Assembly: GCA_002343845.1 (NCBI GenBank)
Contig: DDSQ01000179.1
Span: 1-19,177 of the forward strand
Direction: 5' to 3'
Length of the DNA stretch: 19,177 bases
Origin: Planctomycetes bacterium UBA2386
GTDB lineage: Bacteria > Planctomycetota > UBA1135 > UBA2386
Each line of letters starts with the position of its first letter. Position 1 is the first letter of the stretch. This document shows, one piece after another, positions 1 to 7,278 of this stretch. The position numbers were made by a program, and so were the translations under genes. Below the pieces are notes generated by a model. The model was not told where the DNA came from, searched no databases, and saw only the letters and a program-made list of their open reading frames with translations.

Positions 1-102
1 ATCAAGCGCTCCGAGTTCGGCATGACCTACGGCGTCGACAAGAACGCGCTCGGCGACGAGGTCACGCTGATGATCGACCTCGAACTCGTGGTCGCGAAGT
101 AG
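1..102 (+). CDS. YceI-family protein, C-terminal end only
   Basis: Only the last 33 codons are in the window; the gene enters from the left edge and ends at TAG 100-102. The visible tail, beginning IKRSEFGMTYG and followed by LGDEVTLMIDLEL, matches the usual end of YceI-family lipocalin-like proteins, in which an R-S/D-F-G-M motif precedes a last beta strand of the form GDEV-L-I-E. Family members are small, usually periplasmic beta-barrels that bind polyisoprenoid-like lipids. The next gene starts 7 bases downstream on the same strand, so the two are probably co-transcribed. The assignment rests on a short tail and is moderately secure. Confidence 0.6.
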   Translation: MKRSEFGMTYGVDKNALGDEVTLMIDLELVVAK

Positions 103-109
103 GCCGCGA

Positions 110-937
110 GTGGACCTGGAAGTCGTGCGGGATGGAGCGCTGCCGCCGATCGCGGCAGCGCTGCTGCTGGTCAGCCTCGGCGGCGCGCGCCTGCTGCCGC
201 TGGCGGTGGCGGTCGGGTTGTTCGTCGCGTTCGGCCTGCTCAAGGACTGGAACGACTGGCCGACGTGGCCGCACGAACTGTGGGACGCGCCGAACGGCAC
301 GATGTGGCTCTTGTGGGGGGCGTTAGCCGCCTGCGCGATCGCCCTGCTCGAGCATCTCCGCGTCGTGCCGCGCAAGGCCGGATCTCCGCTCGCCGTGCTC
401 GTCGCGATGGCCAGCGTCGGCCTGCTGCTGCAGAAGACCGCCACCGCCAACCGCTGGCCGGTGGCCGACGTCGTGCTGCACGTCGGCGGCGGCATGTTCG
501 TCGTGTCGCTGCTCGCGATCGCCGGCCGCCGCGCGCTCGAGCGCGCCCCGGCCGGCATCGGTCCGGCGATCCTGTTCGCGACGACGTTGTCTGGCGCTTC
601 GGTCGCGATCGCCTTGAGCAGTGGGCTGCTGGGACAGCTCTGCGGCGTTCTCGCCGCCGCGGTCGGCGCTGCCGCCGGCACCGCGCTGTGGCGGCGGCCG
701 TTCGCGCTCGGCGTCGCCGACGGCACCTGGCTCGGCATCGCGCACGGGCTGTTCGTGCTCGCCGGCGTGCACCTCAGCTCGTTGCCGTGGTCGGCCGCGG
801 GCTGTGCGCTGCTGGCGCCGTGCACGCTGCTGCTGCTCGGGCCGGGAGTGGCCAAGCGCCCGGTCGGCTGGACCGTCTCGGCGTTGCTGCTCGCCGGCAT
901 CCCGCTCGCTGCCGCGGTCTGGTTCGCGGCAGCGTGA
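110..937 (+). CDS. Hypothetical polytopic membrane protein
   Basis: A 275-residue protein made almost entirely of hydrophobic segments, with roughly eight predicted membrane helices separated by short loops, several containing R/K pairs that suggest the cytoplasmic side. An early Trp-rich loop (residues about 45-65, WNDWPTWPHELW) is the most distinctive part. I recognise no family. The start is GTG 110, 7 bases after the YceI stop; an in-frame GTG at 125 is the alternative, and no clear Shine-Dalgarno site separates them. It ends 3 bases before the end of the convergent DMT transporter gene. A function in the envelope is all that can be said. Confidence 0.75.
   Translation: MDLEVVRDGALPPIAAALLLVSLGGARLLPLAVAVGLFVAFGLLKDWNDWPTWPHELWDAPNGTMWLLWGALAACAIALLEHLRVVPRKAGSPLAVLVAMASVGLLLQKTATANRWPVADVVLHVGGGMFVVSLLAIAGRRALERAPAGIGPAILFATTLSGASVAIALSSGLLGQLCGVLAAAVGAAAGTALWRRPFALGVADGTWLGIAHGLFVLAGVHLSSLPWSAAGCALLAPCTLLLLGPGVAKRPVGWTVSALLLAGIPLAAAVWFAAA
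908..933. terminator. Hairpin between convergent genes
   Basis: A perfect 9-bp GC-rich stem (GCTGCCGCG with CGCGGCAGC, 8-base loop) ends just before the stop codon of the plus-strand membrane protein and 8 bases beyond the stop of the minus-strand transporter. Its position suits a shared terminator for the convergent pair. There is no T-run on either side, so intrinsic termination is an inference. Confidence 0.4.
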
Positions 938-940
938 AGG

Positions 941-1834
941 TCAGCCGCCGGCGGGGCGGTCGCGGCTCGTGATCACGACGCCCGCGATGATCAGGCCGCC
1001 GCCGACGAGTTGCGGGACGCCGAGCGCATCGTCGAGCATTGCCCAGCCGCACAACGCCGCGAACAGCGGCTGCAGCGCGAAGAGCAGGGCGAGGTGGGTC
1101 GGTGGGATGCGGTGCTGCACCCGCGCCTGCACGCCGATGCCGACCGCCGACGCGAGCACGCCGAGGTAGGCGACCAGCAGCAGCAGTTCGACGTCCCAGA
1201 CGATCGACTCCACGCCCGCGGCCGCCCAGCCGCCGCGCATTGCGAGCACGGTGCCGGCCAGGGCCACGATCGCCAGTTGCCACGTCGTGAGCGCGGCGAT
1301 CGGCGTCGAACGGCCGAAACGCGTCAGCAGCAGCACGTGCGCCGCGTAGCTCGTCGACGAGCCGACCTGCAGCAGGATGCCGCGCAGCGTGTCGGCGCGA
1401 TCCGCCGGCGCGCCGCTCGGCCAGCAGATCGCGACGATGCCGGCGATCGCCAGCACGAGGCCGGTGATCGCGAACGTGCTCATGCGGGCGCCGAAGAACA
1501 GGAAGCCGCCGAGCCCGACCAGCGGCACGATCAGTCCGGCGAGCAGGCCACCGGTCGCGGCCGAGGTCTCGTTCATGCCCTGCATCTGCAGCACGTAGCC
1601 GAGCGCAAGCGCGCTGCCGGCCACGAGCCCCGGCACGAGCGCGGCCCGCAGCTCGGCGAGCGCGCCACGTCCGAGCAGCGGCAACACGCAGGCAATCGCC
1701 AGCCAGAACCGCGTCGCGACCAGGCCGTCGGGCGACAGCGAGCGCATCGCCAGCTTCGACACGACGAAGCTGAGGCTCCAGATCGCGATCAGCGACGTCA
1801 GGACGAGGTGGGGGACGTAGCGGCCGGCGGGCAT
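941..1834 (-). CDS. DMT-superfamily (EamA) transporter
   Basis: A 297-residue inner-membrane carrier of the drug/metabolite transporter superfamily with about ten helices arranged as two EamA repeats. Family hallmarks are the opening helix with IWSLSFVVSK (residues about 15-25), the A-TRFWLA segment in helix 2, and the second-repeat segment LLFALQPLFAALCGWAMLDD near the C-terminus, which matches the conserved 'L-P-ata-l-g---l-E' region. Substrates in the family are small metabolites such as amino acids; nothing here fixes the substrate. The frame stays open to 1921, but homology begins at the ATG at 1834 (MPAGRY), just before the first helix, and a TATCGT box lies 12 bases upstream. It is divergent from the MFS gene to its right. 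Confidence 0.85.
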   Translation of the reverse strand: MPAGRYVPHLVLTSLIAIWSLSFVVSKLAMRSLSPDGLVATRFWLAIACVLPLLGRGALAELRAALVPGLVAGSALALGYVLQMQGMNETSAATGGLLAGLIVPLVGLGGFLFFGARMSTFAITGLVLAIAGIVAICWPSGAPADRADTLRGILLQVGSSTSYAAHVLLLTRFGRSTPIAALTTWQLAIVALAGTVLAMRGGWAAAGVESIVWDVELLLLVAYLGVLASAVGIGVQARVQHRIPPTHLALLFALQPLFAALCGWAMLDDALGVPQLVGGGLIIAGVVITSRDRPAGG

Positions 1835-1846
1835 CGGGGGGCGGGC

Positions 1847-1852
1847 ACGATA
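1847..1852 (-). promoter_or_regulatory. Possible -10 box, TATCGT
   Basis: Reads TATCGT on the minus strand and ends 12 bases before the chosen ATG of the EamA transporter. AT-rich hexamers are rare in this DNA and similar TAnnnT boxes lie close upstream of several other starts in the window. No convincing -35 is visible. Confidence 0.3.
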
Positions 1853-1928
1853 GGCATCGGCCGGTGCTTGGCCAGCGAACGCTGGTCGCGTAGCACTGCG
1901 CCCGGCCGCCTCACCGGCCAAGCACCTC

Positions 1929-3227
1929 GTGCGTAGTCACCCCGTGCCCCTGCTGCTGCGTTCGTTCGGCCTCGAGGCCGCCACGCCGTCCGAACGTCGC
2001 GCCGCCGGCTGGATCGCGGTGATGTTCGGCGCCGGCCTCGCGTCGATGTTCTTGCTGCGACCGCTGCGCGACCAGTTCGGGGTGCACGCCGGCGTCGACA
2101 GCTACCCGCGGCTCTACACCTGGACGCTGCTCGCGACCACGTTGGCGGTGCTGCCGTTCTGGTGGCTGGCCAACCGCATGCCGAGCCGCCGCTTCGTGCC
2201 GCTGATCCTGCACGTGTGCACCGGGCTGGTCGTCGTGCTGGCACTCGCGCTCGCGGCGATCGGCGACTACGACTGGTCGAGCGCGCCGAAGGTGGGCGAG
2301 TGGTTCTGGGGCGCCTTCTCGGCGCTGAACGTGGTCGTGCCGACGCTGGTGTGGATCCACGCGGTCGAGCACTGCCGCACCGACCAGGCGCGCCGGCTGT
2401 TCGGGTTGATCGCGTTCGGCGGCACGGTCGGCGCCGTCGTCGGTTCGTGGCTCGCCGGCCAGCTTTGCGACGGACTCGATCTGCCGCCGTGGACCGCGGC
2501 GTGTGCCTCGGCGGTGCTGCTGCAGGGGATGCTGGTCGCGTTCCGGTGCAGTCTGCCGGCGTGCCGCGAACTCGGCTCGGCGGCCGATGCCGGGCGCGTC
2601 GCATCCGGCGGCGTGTTCGAAGGGCTGCGCATCCTGCTGCAATCGGGCCGCGCGCGGGCGATCGCCGCCTACATGATGCTGCTCGGCATCCTGGCGACGG
2701 CGTTCGCGGCGGCCGAGACCGAACTGGTCGGTGCCGGCGTTGCCGGCAGCCGCGAGCAGCACTTCCTGCTCGCCAGCGTCGAGTTCTGGAGCCAGAGCCT
2801 CGTCCTGGTGCTGCAGCTGTTCATGACCGGGCGCCTGCTGCAGCGTTGGCCCGCGGCGGTGCTGCTGGTGTCGCTGCCCGTGGTGTCGGTCGTCGGCCTC
2901 GCGGCGTTGTGGATCGCGCCGGTCGTGCTGACGATCAACCTGGTGCGGATCGGGCGTCGCGGCGCGCAGTTCGCGTTCGAGAAGCCGGCGCGCGAAGTGC
3001 TGTATGCGCCGCTGGCCTTGGCGACCAAGCACAAGGTCAAGTTCCTGCTCGACACGTTCGCGTTCCGCCTCGGTGACCTGTTCGGCGCGTGGCTCGCGGT
3101 CGGCCTGCGCGCCTCCGGACTCGGTGTCGGCACGGCCGCCGGCGCCACGACGTTGGTCGCGCTGGTCTGGATTGCGCTCGGCCTGCGGCTCGGACGGCGC
3201 GAACGTCAGCCCGCGTCGACTTCGTAG
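1929..3227 (+). CDS. MFS / NTP-NDP exchange-like transporter
   Basis: A 432-residue protein with about twelve membrane helices. The opening R-P-L-R-D-Q-F-G motif followed by a 'YPRLYTWTLL' helix (residues about 40-65), the FGLIAFGGTVGAVVGSW segment (about 158-175), and the late KPAREVLYAPLALATK-KVK-LDT-FRLGD segment (about 350-385) are typical of the MFS subgroup related to ATP/ADP translocases (NTT/TLC) found in free-living bacteria. The substrate of these non-parasite members is not established, so nucleotide exchange should not be assumed. The start is GTG 1929, with GTG 1944 possible in frame; neither has a good Shine-Dalgarno site. The 3' end overlaps the convergent rlmL gene by 22 bases. 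Confidence 0.75.
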   Translation: MRSHPVPLLLRSFGLEAATPSERRAAGWIAVMFGAGLASMFLLRPLRDQFGVHAGVDSYPRLYTWTLLATTLAVLPFWWLANRMPSRRFVPLILHVCTGLVVVLALALAAIGDYDWSSAPKVGEWFWGAFSALNVVVPTLVWIHAVEHCRTDQARRLFGLIAFGGTVGAVVGSWLAGQLCDGLDLPPWTAACASAVLLQGMLVAFRCSLPACRELGSAADAGRVASGGVFEGLRILLQSGRARAIAAYMMLLGILATAFAAAETELVGAGVAGSREQHFLLASVEFWSQSLVLVLQLFMTGRLLQRWPAAVLLVSLPVVSVVGLAALWIAPVVLTINLVRIGRRGAQFAFEKPAREVLYAPLALATKHKVKFLLDTFAFRLGDLFGAWLAVGLRASGLGVGTAAGATTLVALVWIALGLRLGRRERQPASTS

Positions 3228-4348
3228 CGCAGCCACCGGCACTCGATCGTGCCGATGCGCAGCGGGTGCTTGCCGCTCGCGCGCAGGCCGAGGTGCTGCG
3301 TCAGCCCCGGGTCGCCGCAGAGCACGAACGCCGATGCACCCCGGCAGCGCCGGTGCAGGAACGCGCCGAGCGCCCGCCAGCTCGCCGCGAGTGCTTCCGG
3401 CTCGGCCTGCAGGCGATCGCCCCACGGCGGGTTGGTCACGACGAGGCCCGGTGCGGCCGGTGGTTCGTAGTCGGCAGCGTCGCCGTGTGTGAGCTGCACG
3501 CGGCCCGCGAGCCCGGCTGCGGCCAGCGCCTTCTGCGCGAGCGCGATCGCGCCGGGATGGCGGTCGTTGCCGAACAGCGGCGGACAGTTCGCCGCACCAC
3601 GCTGCGCGCGCGCCTCGGCGTCGTCGTACAGCCGGCGCCACGCGTCGAGCTCGACGTCCTGCCAGCGCTCGAACGCGAACGACCGGCCGAGTCCCGGCGC
3701 CCGGTCGGTCGCCAGCCACGCGGCCTCGATCAGGAACGTCGCCGAGCCGCACATCGGATCGCACAGCGCGCGGCGTTTGTCCCAGCCGGTCAGCAGCAGC
3801 AGGCCCGCGGCGGTCGCCTCGTTGAGCGGGCTCTTGTGCTGGATCTCGCGGTAGCCGCGCTTGTGCAGCGGCTCGCCGCCGAGTTCGCGGTAGAGGATCG
3901 CTTCGTCGCCGTGCAGCACCAGCTTGATCGGCAGGTCGGGCCGGTCCTTGCCGACGTCCGGCCGCTTGCCGAAGCGGTCGCGGAACTGGTCGCACACCGC
4001 GTCCTTGACCACCAGCACCGGGAAGCGCGTGTCGTTCGCGAAGCTGTCCTTCACCGCGCCGTCGATCGCGAACGTCTGCAGCCAGGTGATGCTGCGCGTC
4101 CAGTCGACGGTCCGTGCGAGCGCGTAGAGCTCGTCGCGATCGCGCGCGCGGCCGCGCGCCAGCTCCTCCTGCACGCGGATCGCCGAACGCGCCCACAGGC
4201 ACGCGGCGTAGCCGACGGCGGGTTCGCCGACGAACGCACAGGCGCCGCGGCGCACCTCGACGCGCTGCCCGCCCAGCGCCTGCAGTTCGCCGGCGAGCAC
4301 GGTTTCGAGCCCGAGCGTGCAGGCGGCGTAGTAGCTGCGTTGCGTCAC
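3206..4348 (-). CDS. rlmL: 23S rRNA (guanine-N2) methyltransferase, RlmL-type (THUMP domain)
   Basis: A 380-residue class I SAM-dependent RNA methyltransferase matching the RlmL half of E. coli RlmKL, which makes m2G2445 in 23S rRNA; the RlmK half is absent. A ferredoxin-like/THUMP region covers residues about 5-165, with family motifs KDAVCDQFR and LHKRGYRE. SAM-binding motif I is DPMCGSATFLIEAA (from residue 197, E. coli has DPMCGSGTLLIEAA) and the catalytic motif IV is NPPWGDRL (306-313, usual NPPYGERL). I chose GTG 4348 because homology (YYAACTLGLE) begins a few residues later and it starts one base after the nuoF-like stop; the frame is open to 4414 but would overlap that gene. The pair is probably one operon. 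Its end overlaps the MFS gene by 22 bases. Confidence 0.88.
   Translation of the reverse strand: MTQRSYYAACTLGLETVLAGELQALGGQRVEVRRGACAFVGEPAVGYAACLWARSAIRVQEELARGRARDRDELYALARTVDWTRSITWLQTFAIDGAVKDSFANDTRFPVLVVKDAVCDQFRDRFGKRPDVGKDRPDLPIKLVLHGDEAILYRELGGEPLHKRGYREIQHKSPLNEATAAGLLLLTGWDKRRALCDPMCGSATFLIEAAWLATDRAPGLGRSFAFERWQDVELDAWRRLYDDAEARAQRGAANCPPLFGNDRHPGAIALAQKALAAAGLAGRVQLTHGDAADYEPPAAPGLVVTNPPWGDRLQAEPEALAASWRALGAFLHRRCRGASAFVLCGDPGLTQHLGLRASGKHPLRIGTIECRWLRYEVDAG
3237..3254. terminator. Hairpin just past the MFS gene
   Basis: CGGCAC pairs with GTGCCG around a 6-base loop, 9 bases downstream of the MFS stop and inside the 3' end of the convergent rlmL gene. Position fits a terminator for the plus-strand transcript, but the stem is short and has no T-run. 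Confidence 0.3.
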
Positions 4349-4349
4349 G

Positions 4350-5576
4350 TCACGGCCCGCCGGCAGCGGGCCCGGCAGCGGCCTCGAAGTCGAGCGCGAA
4401 GCACCGCACCGCACTGAGCACCGGAGCCGCCGCCATCTCGATCAGCGAGCAGAAGCCCTTCCGGCGCGAGAACTCGGCGAGCTTCTGCAGCTTCTCGGCG
4501 AAGCCCGGGCCCTTGCCGGCCCGCACGGCCTGCAGGATGTGCACGAACTGGTTCGTCTCCATGCGGCACGGCGGGCACTGTCCGCACTGCTCGCGCATGA
4601 AGAACTGCGCGATCTCGAGCGTCAGCGCCACGACATCGGTCGCGTCGTCGACGATGCGCACGCCCCCGCACCCCGGCGAGGTGCCGAGCGGGCGCAGGGT
4701 CTCGTAGGCGATCGGCACGTCGAGGTGCTCGGCGAGCAGGAACCCGCACGACATCGCCGGCAGGATCGCGCGCACGACGCGGCCCTGGCGCAGGCCGCCG
4801 CCGTGGTTGTCGAGCAGCTGGCGGTAGGTGGCCCCGAACGGCAGTTCGTACACGCCCGGCCGGCGCACGGCGTCGGGCAGCGTGAACAGCAGCGTGCCCT
4901 TGCTCTCCGCGGTGCCGATCGCGGCGAACGCCGCGCCGCCGTGCCGCGCGATCCAGGCGACGTGCGCCAGCGTCTCGACGTTGTTCACGGTCGTCGGCTT
5001 GCCCCACAGCCCCGCCTCGCCGGGGAACGGCGGCTTCTTGCGCGGCTTCGCCGGCTGGCCCTCGATCGCCGCCAGCGCCGCGGTCTCCTCGCCGGCGACG
5101 TAGGTCGGCGGGCCGAGATGGACGTCGATCGGGAACGGCAGCAGGCCCGCGGCGCGCAGTTCGCCGAGCGCAGCCTCGGCCGCCGTGCGCGGACCGTGCA
5201 TGTCCTCGATCAGGTAGAGGTAGCCCTGGCTCGCGCCGGTCGCGAGGCCGGCGAGCAGGAGCCCTTCGAGCACGGCGTGCGGGTGGCGTTCGACGAGCAC
5301 GCGGTCCTTCGCGCTGCCGGGCTCGTGTTCGCCGCCGTTGGCGACCACGTACTTCGTCGCGGCGTTCGCGGCGGCGGCGAGCTCCCACTTGCGTGAGGTC
5401 GGGAATGCCGCACCGCCGCGGCCGCGCAGCAGCGAGGCTGCCACTTCCCCGCGCAGCCAGGCGCCGCCGCGCTGCTGCACCGCCTGCAGGCCGGTGTAGC
5501 CGCCGCGCGCGCGGTATTCGGCGAGGGTCTCGGTCCCGGTCGACGAACGACCGGGCAGGAGCAGGTTCGGCGTCAC
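4350..5576 (-). CDS. nuoF: NuoF-like NADH dehydrogenase flavoprotein subunit
   Basis: A 408-residue protein of the 51-kDa (NuoF/HoxF/FdsB) family, which takes hydride from NADH onto FMN and passes electrons to a 4Fe-4S cluster. Visible motifs are the FMN loop GRGGAAFPTSRKW (residues about 52-64), GEETAALAAIEG (about 162-173), KPTTVNNVETLA, an SLBB region, and cluster ligands C331, C334 and C337 in EQCGQCPPC plus C376 in the FCSLIEM segment. The usual N-A-D-E-G-E-P-G loop reads N-G-G-E-H-E-P-G, so the acidic D is missing. Neither NuoE nor NuoG is in the window, so the partner complex (respiratory complex I, hydrogenase or formate dehydrogenase) is unknown. The frame is open to 5687, but homology and a TACCAT box support GTG 5576. 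rlmL starts one base after the stop. Confidence 0.85.
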   Translation of the reverse strand: MTPNLLLPGRSSTGTETLAEYRARGGYTGLQAVQQRGGAWLRGEVAASLLRGRGGAAFPTSRKWELAAAANAATKYVVANGGEHEPGSAKDRVLVERHPHAVLEGLLLAGLATGASQGYLYLIEDMHGPRTAAEAALGELRAAGLLPFPIDVHLGPPTYVAGEETAALAAIEGQPAKPRKKPPFPGEAGLWGKPTTVNNVETLAHVAWIARHGGAAFAAIGTAESKGTLLFTLPDAVRRPGVYELPFGATYRQLLDNHGGGLRQGRVVRAILPAMSCGFLLAEHLDVPIAYETLRPLGTSPGCGGVRIVDDATDVVALTLEIAQFFMREQCGQCPPCRMETNQFVHILQAVRAGKGPGFAEKLQKLAEFSRRKGFCSLIEMAAAPVLSAVRCFALDFEAAAGPAAGGP

Positions 5577-5583
5577 GCCGGCG

Positions 5584-5589
5584 ATGGTA
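5584..5589 (-). promoter_or_regulatory. Possible -10 box, TACCAT
   Basis: TACCAT on the minus strand ends 7 bases before the GTG of the NuoF-like gene. That spacing would put the transcription start at or next to the start codon, and there is no Shine-Dalgarno site, so a leaderless or near-leaderless message is possible. No clear -35 is seen. Confidence 0.35.
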
Positions 5590-5630
5590 GAAGGCCCCCG
5601 AGGCCGTTCCACCGTGCTCCGGAAAGCGAA

Positions 5631-5666
5631 CCGGCCCGGCGCGCGATCACTCGCGGGCCGGGCCGG
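5631..5666. terminator. Strong hairpin between the secreted-protein and nuoF-like genes
   Basis: A perfect 10-bp stem (CCGGCCCGGC with GCCGGGCCGG), a single G-G mismatch, an inner 4-bp CGCG stem and the loop ATCACT. It lies 33 bases after the stop of the minus-strand secreted-protein gene and upstream of the NuoF-like gene. On the minus strand it is followed by TTCGCTTTCC, a weak T-rich run. This is the best terminator candidate in the window. Confidence 0.6.
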
Positions 5667-5698
5667 AACGCGGTGCGCGGCGCGCACCTACACCAGGC

Positions 5699-7099
5699 TC
5701 AGTTGGTGTTCAGGACGTAGTTGAAGGCGTTCGTCATCGAGAACTGGAAGCCGCCGCCGAGGTCGCAGGTCAGGCCGGCGCCGCCGAAGGGGTCGACTTC
5801 CGCGCCCTGGAAGCGGAGGTTTGCACCCTGGAGCCCCGCGTTGACCGGGATCTGCGAGTTCATGCTGACGCTCTGGCCGGGGAGGGTCCCGACGAACTGG
5901 AAGTCGGGTTCGACGTTCCAGGTGGCGCCGCAAGCCCCCAGCGAGACGGGCCCGGGCCCGCCGACCGTCGGGAAGTTCGAGCTCGCGATGATGAGGCCGA
6001 ACGCCGCAGGATTGACGCCGGTCAGGTCCGCGCGCACGTAGCCGCCGACAACCGGGGCGCCATCAACGTTGAGGGTCGCAGTGACACCGCCGCCAGCGCC
6101 GCCGTAGTTCGTGATCGAGCCGAGCGTGCCGGCCGAGCCCATGAGCTTGAACGGCATGCCCTGAGGAACGCCAGGGCTGTAGTAGGGGTTGATGCTGAAC
6201 GTTGAGGCCGTTGGGGGCGTCACCCATGCGTTCGCTACCACGATCGTCGTCGCCGTGTTGCTAACGACAATGTTCGTCGCGGGAGAGCCGACGCCGGCCG
6301 TGACGGAGACCGTTTTGCCGACAAGTTCGTTCGGGATCCACGAGGCCGCGGCGACCGTGATATCCGTCGCTGTCGCGGCGATCGACGTGTAGTTGCCCCT
6401 GAAGCCGGTGTCCACGATGGGACCCCACGTTGCGGTGATCAGCTGGATGCAGTCGCTCGTCCCGCCGGTCTGGAGCTGATTCAGCGTCGTGCGCGGCGGG
6501 CAGAACGAGAGGCCGACCGTGCCGTAGTGGAGGTAGTAGGTGCCCGCGGTCAGGACGAGCGGGACCGCCAGCTTGACGTTGACCTTCTGCACGCGCCGGG
6601 CCGTCGACGCCGGCGTTCCAGCCGCAGCTCGGTACAGCGGGACCCCGGGCGTTGCTTCGGCCCAGCCGGTCGAGCACGTGTAGTTGCCCGTGACCGTACC
6701 CGCGACCGAAACCGGGAGCTGGGTGCCGCCCGATGCGACCATGCCGGCGCCCGTCAACAGCTGCGCCGGCGTGCCGGTGCTGGGATTGCCGTCGTAGAGA
6801 GCGATCTGGATCGCGGTGCAACCGTTCACCACCGCGTTCGTCAGGTAGCCATAGACCTCGATCTCATCGAGGATCAGCACGTTGGCGACGGTGAATTGAT
6901 CGCACCAGCTCACGTTGCTGGCGATGTTGTGCCCGTAGCCGAGGACGTTCAGGTAGAGCGGGTTCGGATTGGACTGGAGCAGGCTGAGGTCGTTGAGGCC
7001 GTTGAGGCCGGTCTTGAGCGGGCCGTTGTCGTAGATCACCGGGCTCTGCGCGATGGCGTAGGCGGAGAGCAGGGCAAGAGGTGCGATGCGTGAAAGCAT
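5699..7099 (-). CDS. Secreted planctomycete-type extracellular protein with an inserted beta domain
   Basis: A 466-residue exported protein. Residues 1-17 form a signal peptide (MLSRIAPLALLSAYAIA, likely cut before QS). Residues about 20-235 are a Gly/Thr/Asn-rich beta-type region (possible adhesive or PEP-like fold) with paired cysteines. The last 80 residues (LGACGATWNVEP, then SQIPVNAGLQGANLRFQG) resemble the conserved C-terminal region of many planctomycete secreted proteins. Between them, residues about 236-307 (for example SWIPNELVGKTVSVTAG and SNTATTIVVANAW) look like a separate small beta module that recurs in unrelated phage and surface proteins. The coding DNA is visibly less GC-rich than its neighbours. 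The function is unknown; cell-surface or extracellular placement is inferred from the signal peptide. Confidence 0.8.
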   Translation of the reverse strand: MLSRIAPLALLSAYAIAQSPVIYDNGPLKTGLNGLNDLSLLQSNPNPLYLNVLGYGHNIASNVSWCDQFTVANVLILDEIEVYGYLTNAVVNGCTAIQIALYDGNPSTGTPAQLLTGAGMVASGGTQLPVSVAGTVTGNYTCSTGWAEATPGVPLYRAAAGTPASTARRVQKVNVKLAVPLVLTAGTYYLHYGTVGLSFCPPRTTLNQLQTGGTSDCIQLITATWGPIVDTGFRGNYTSIAATATDITVAAASWIPNELVGKTVSVTAGVGSPATNIVVSNTATTIVVANAWVTPPTASTFSINPYYSPGVPQGMPFKLMGSAGTLGSITNYGGAGGGVTATLNVDGAPVVGGYVRADLTGVNPAAFGLIIASSNFPTVGGPGPVSLGACGATWNVEPDFQFVGTLPGQSVSMNSQIPVNAGLQGANLRFQGAEVDPFGGAGLTCDLGGGFQFSMTNAFNYVLNTN

Positions 7100-7180
7100 G
7101 GGTAGGGGAGTGAGTGAAGGGTGAGGGAACGCGGACAGGCTAACTCGCCACCGGCCGAGCGCGCGCTCGGTACCCAGCGG

Positions 7181-7217
7181 CAGTTCCGGTCTGAGACCGA
7201 CTCAGACGAAGCAACTG
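7181..7217. terminator. Bipartite hairpin in the gap after the channel gene
   Basis: GTCTGAG pairs with CTCAGAC around ACCGA (7189-7207), and an outer CAGTT pairs with AACTG across a small internal loop. It sits 62 bases past the minus-strand channel stop and next to a second hairpin. No T-run follows, so it may be a Rho-independent-like or processing structure; the function is inferred from position. Elsewhere in this 179-base gap only a 16-base palindrome at 7155-7170 stands out. Confidence 0.35.
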
Positions 7218-7218
7218 T

Positions 7219-7248
7219 CTACTTGGGTTCCGCGCGGCTCGCAAGTAG
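7219..7248. terminator. Hairpin 30 bases past the channel gene
   Basis: CTACTTG pairs exactly with CAAGTAG, enclosing a 16-base loop that contains the self-complementary CCGCGCGG. It lies 30 bases downstream of the stop of the minus-strand potassium channel gene and is the nearer of two tandem hairpins there. A role as transcription terminator for the channel is likely but lacks a T-run. Confidence 0.4.
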
Positions 7249-7278
7249 GGGCGAACGAGCGATCGGCGCCGTTGCGCT

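Noticed and set aside
1911..4202. Minus-strand open frame of 763 codons
   Set aside because: It shadows the MFS gene and lies out of frame within rlmL; composition is typical of spurious GC-rich frames.
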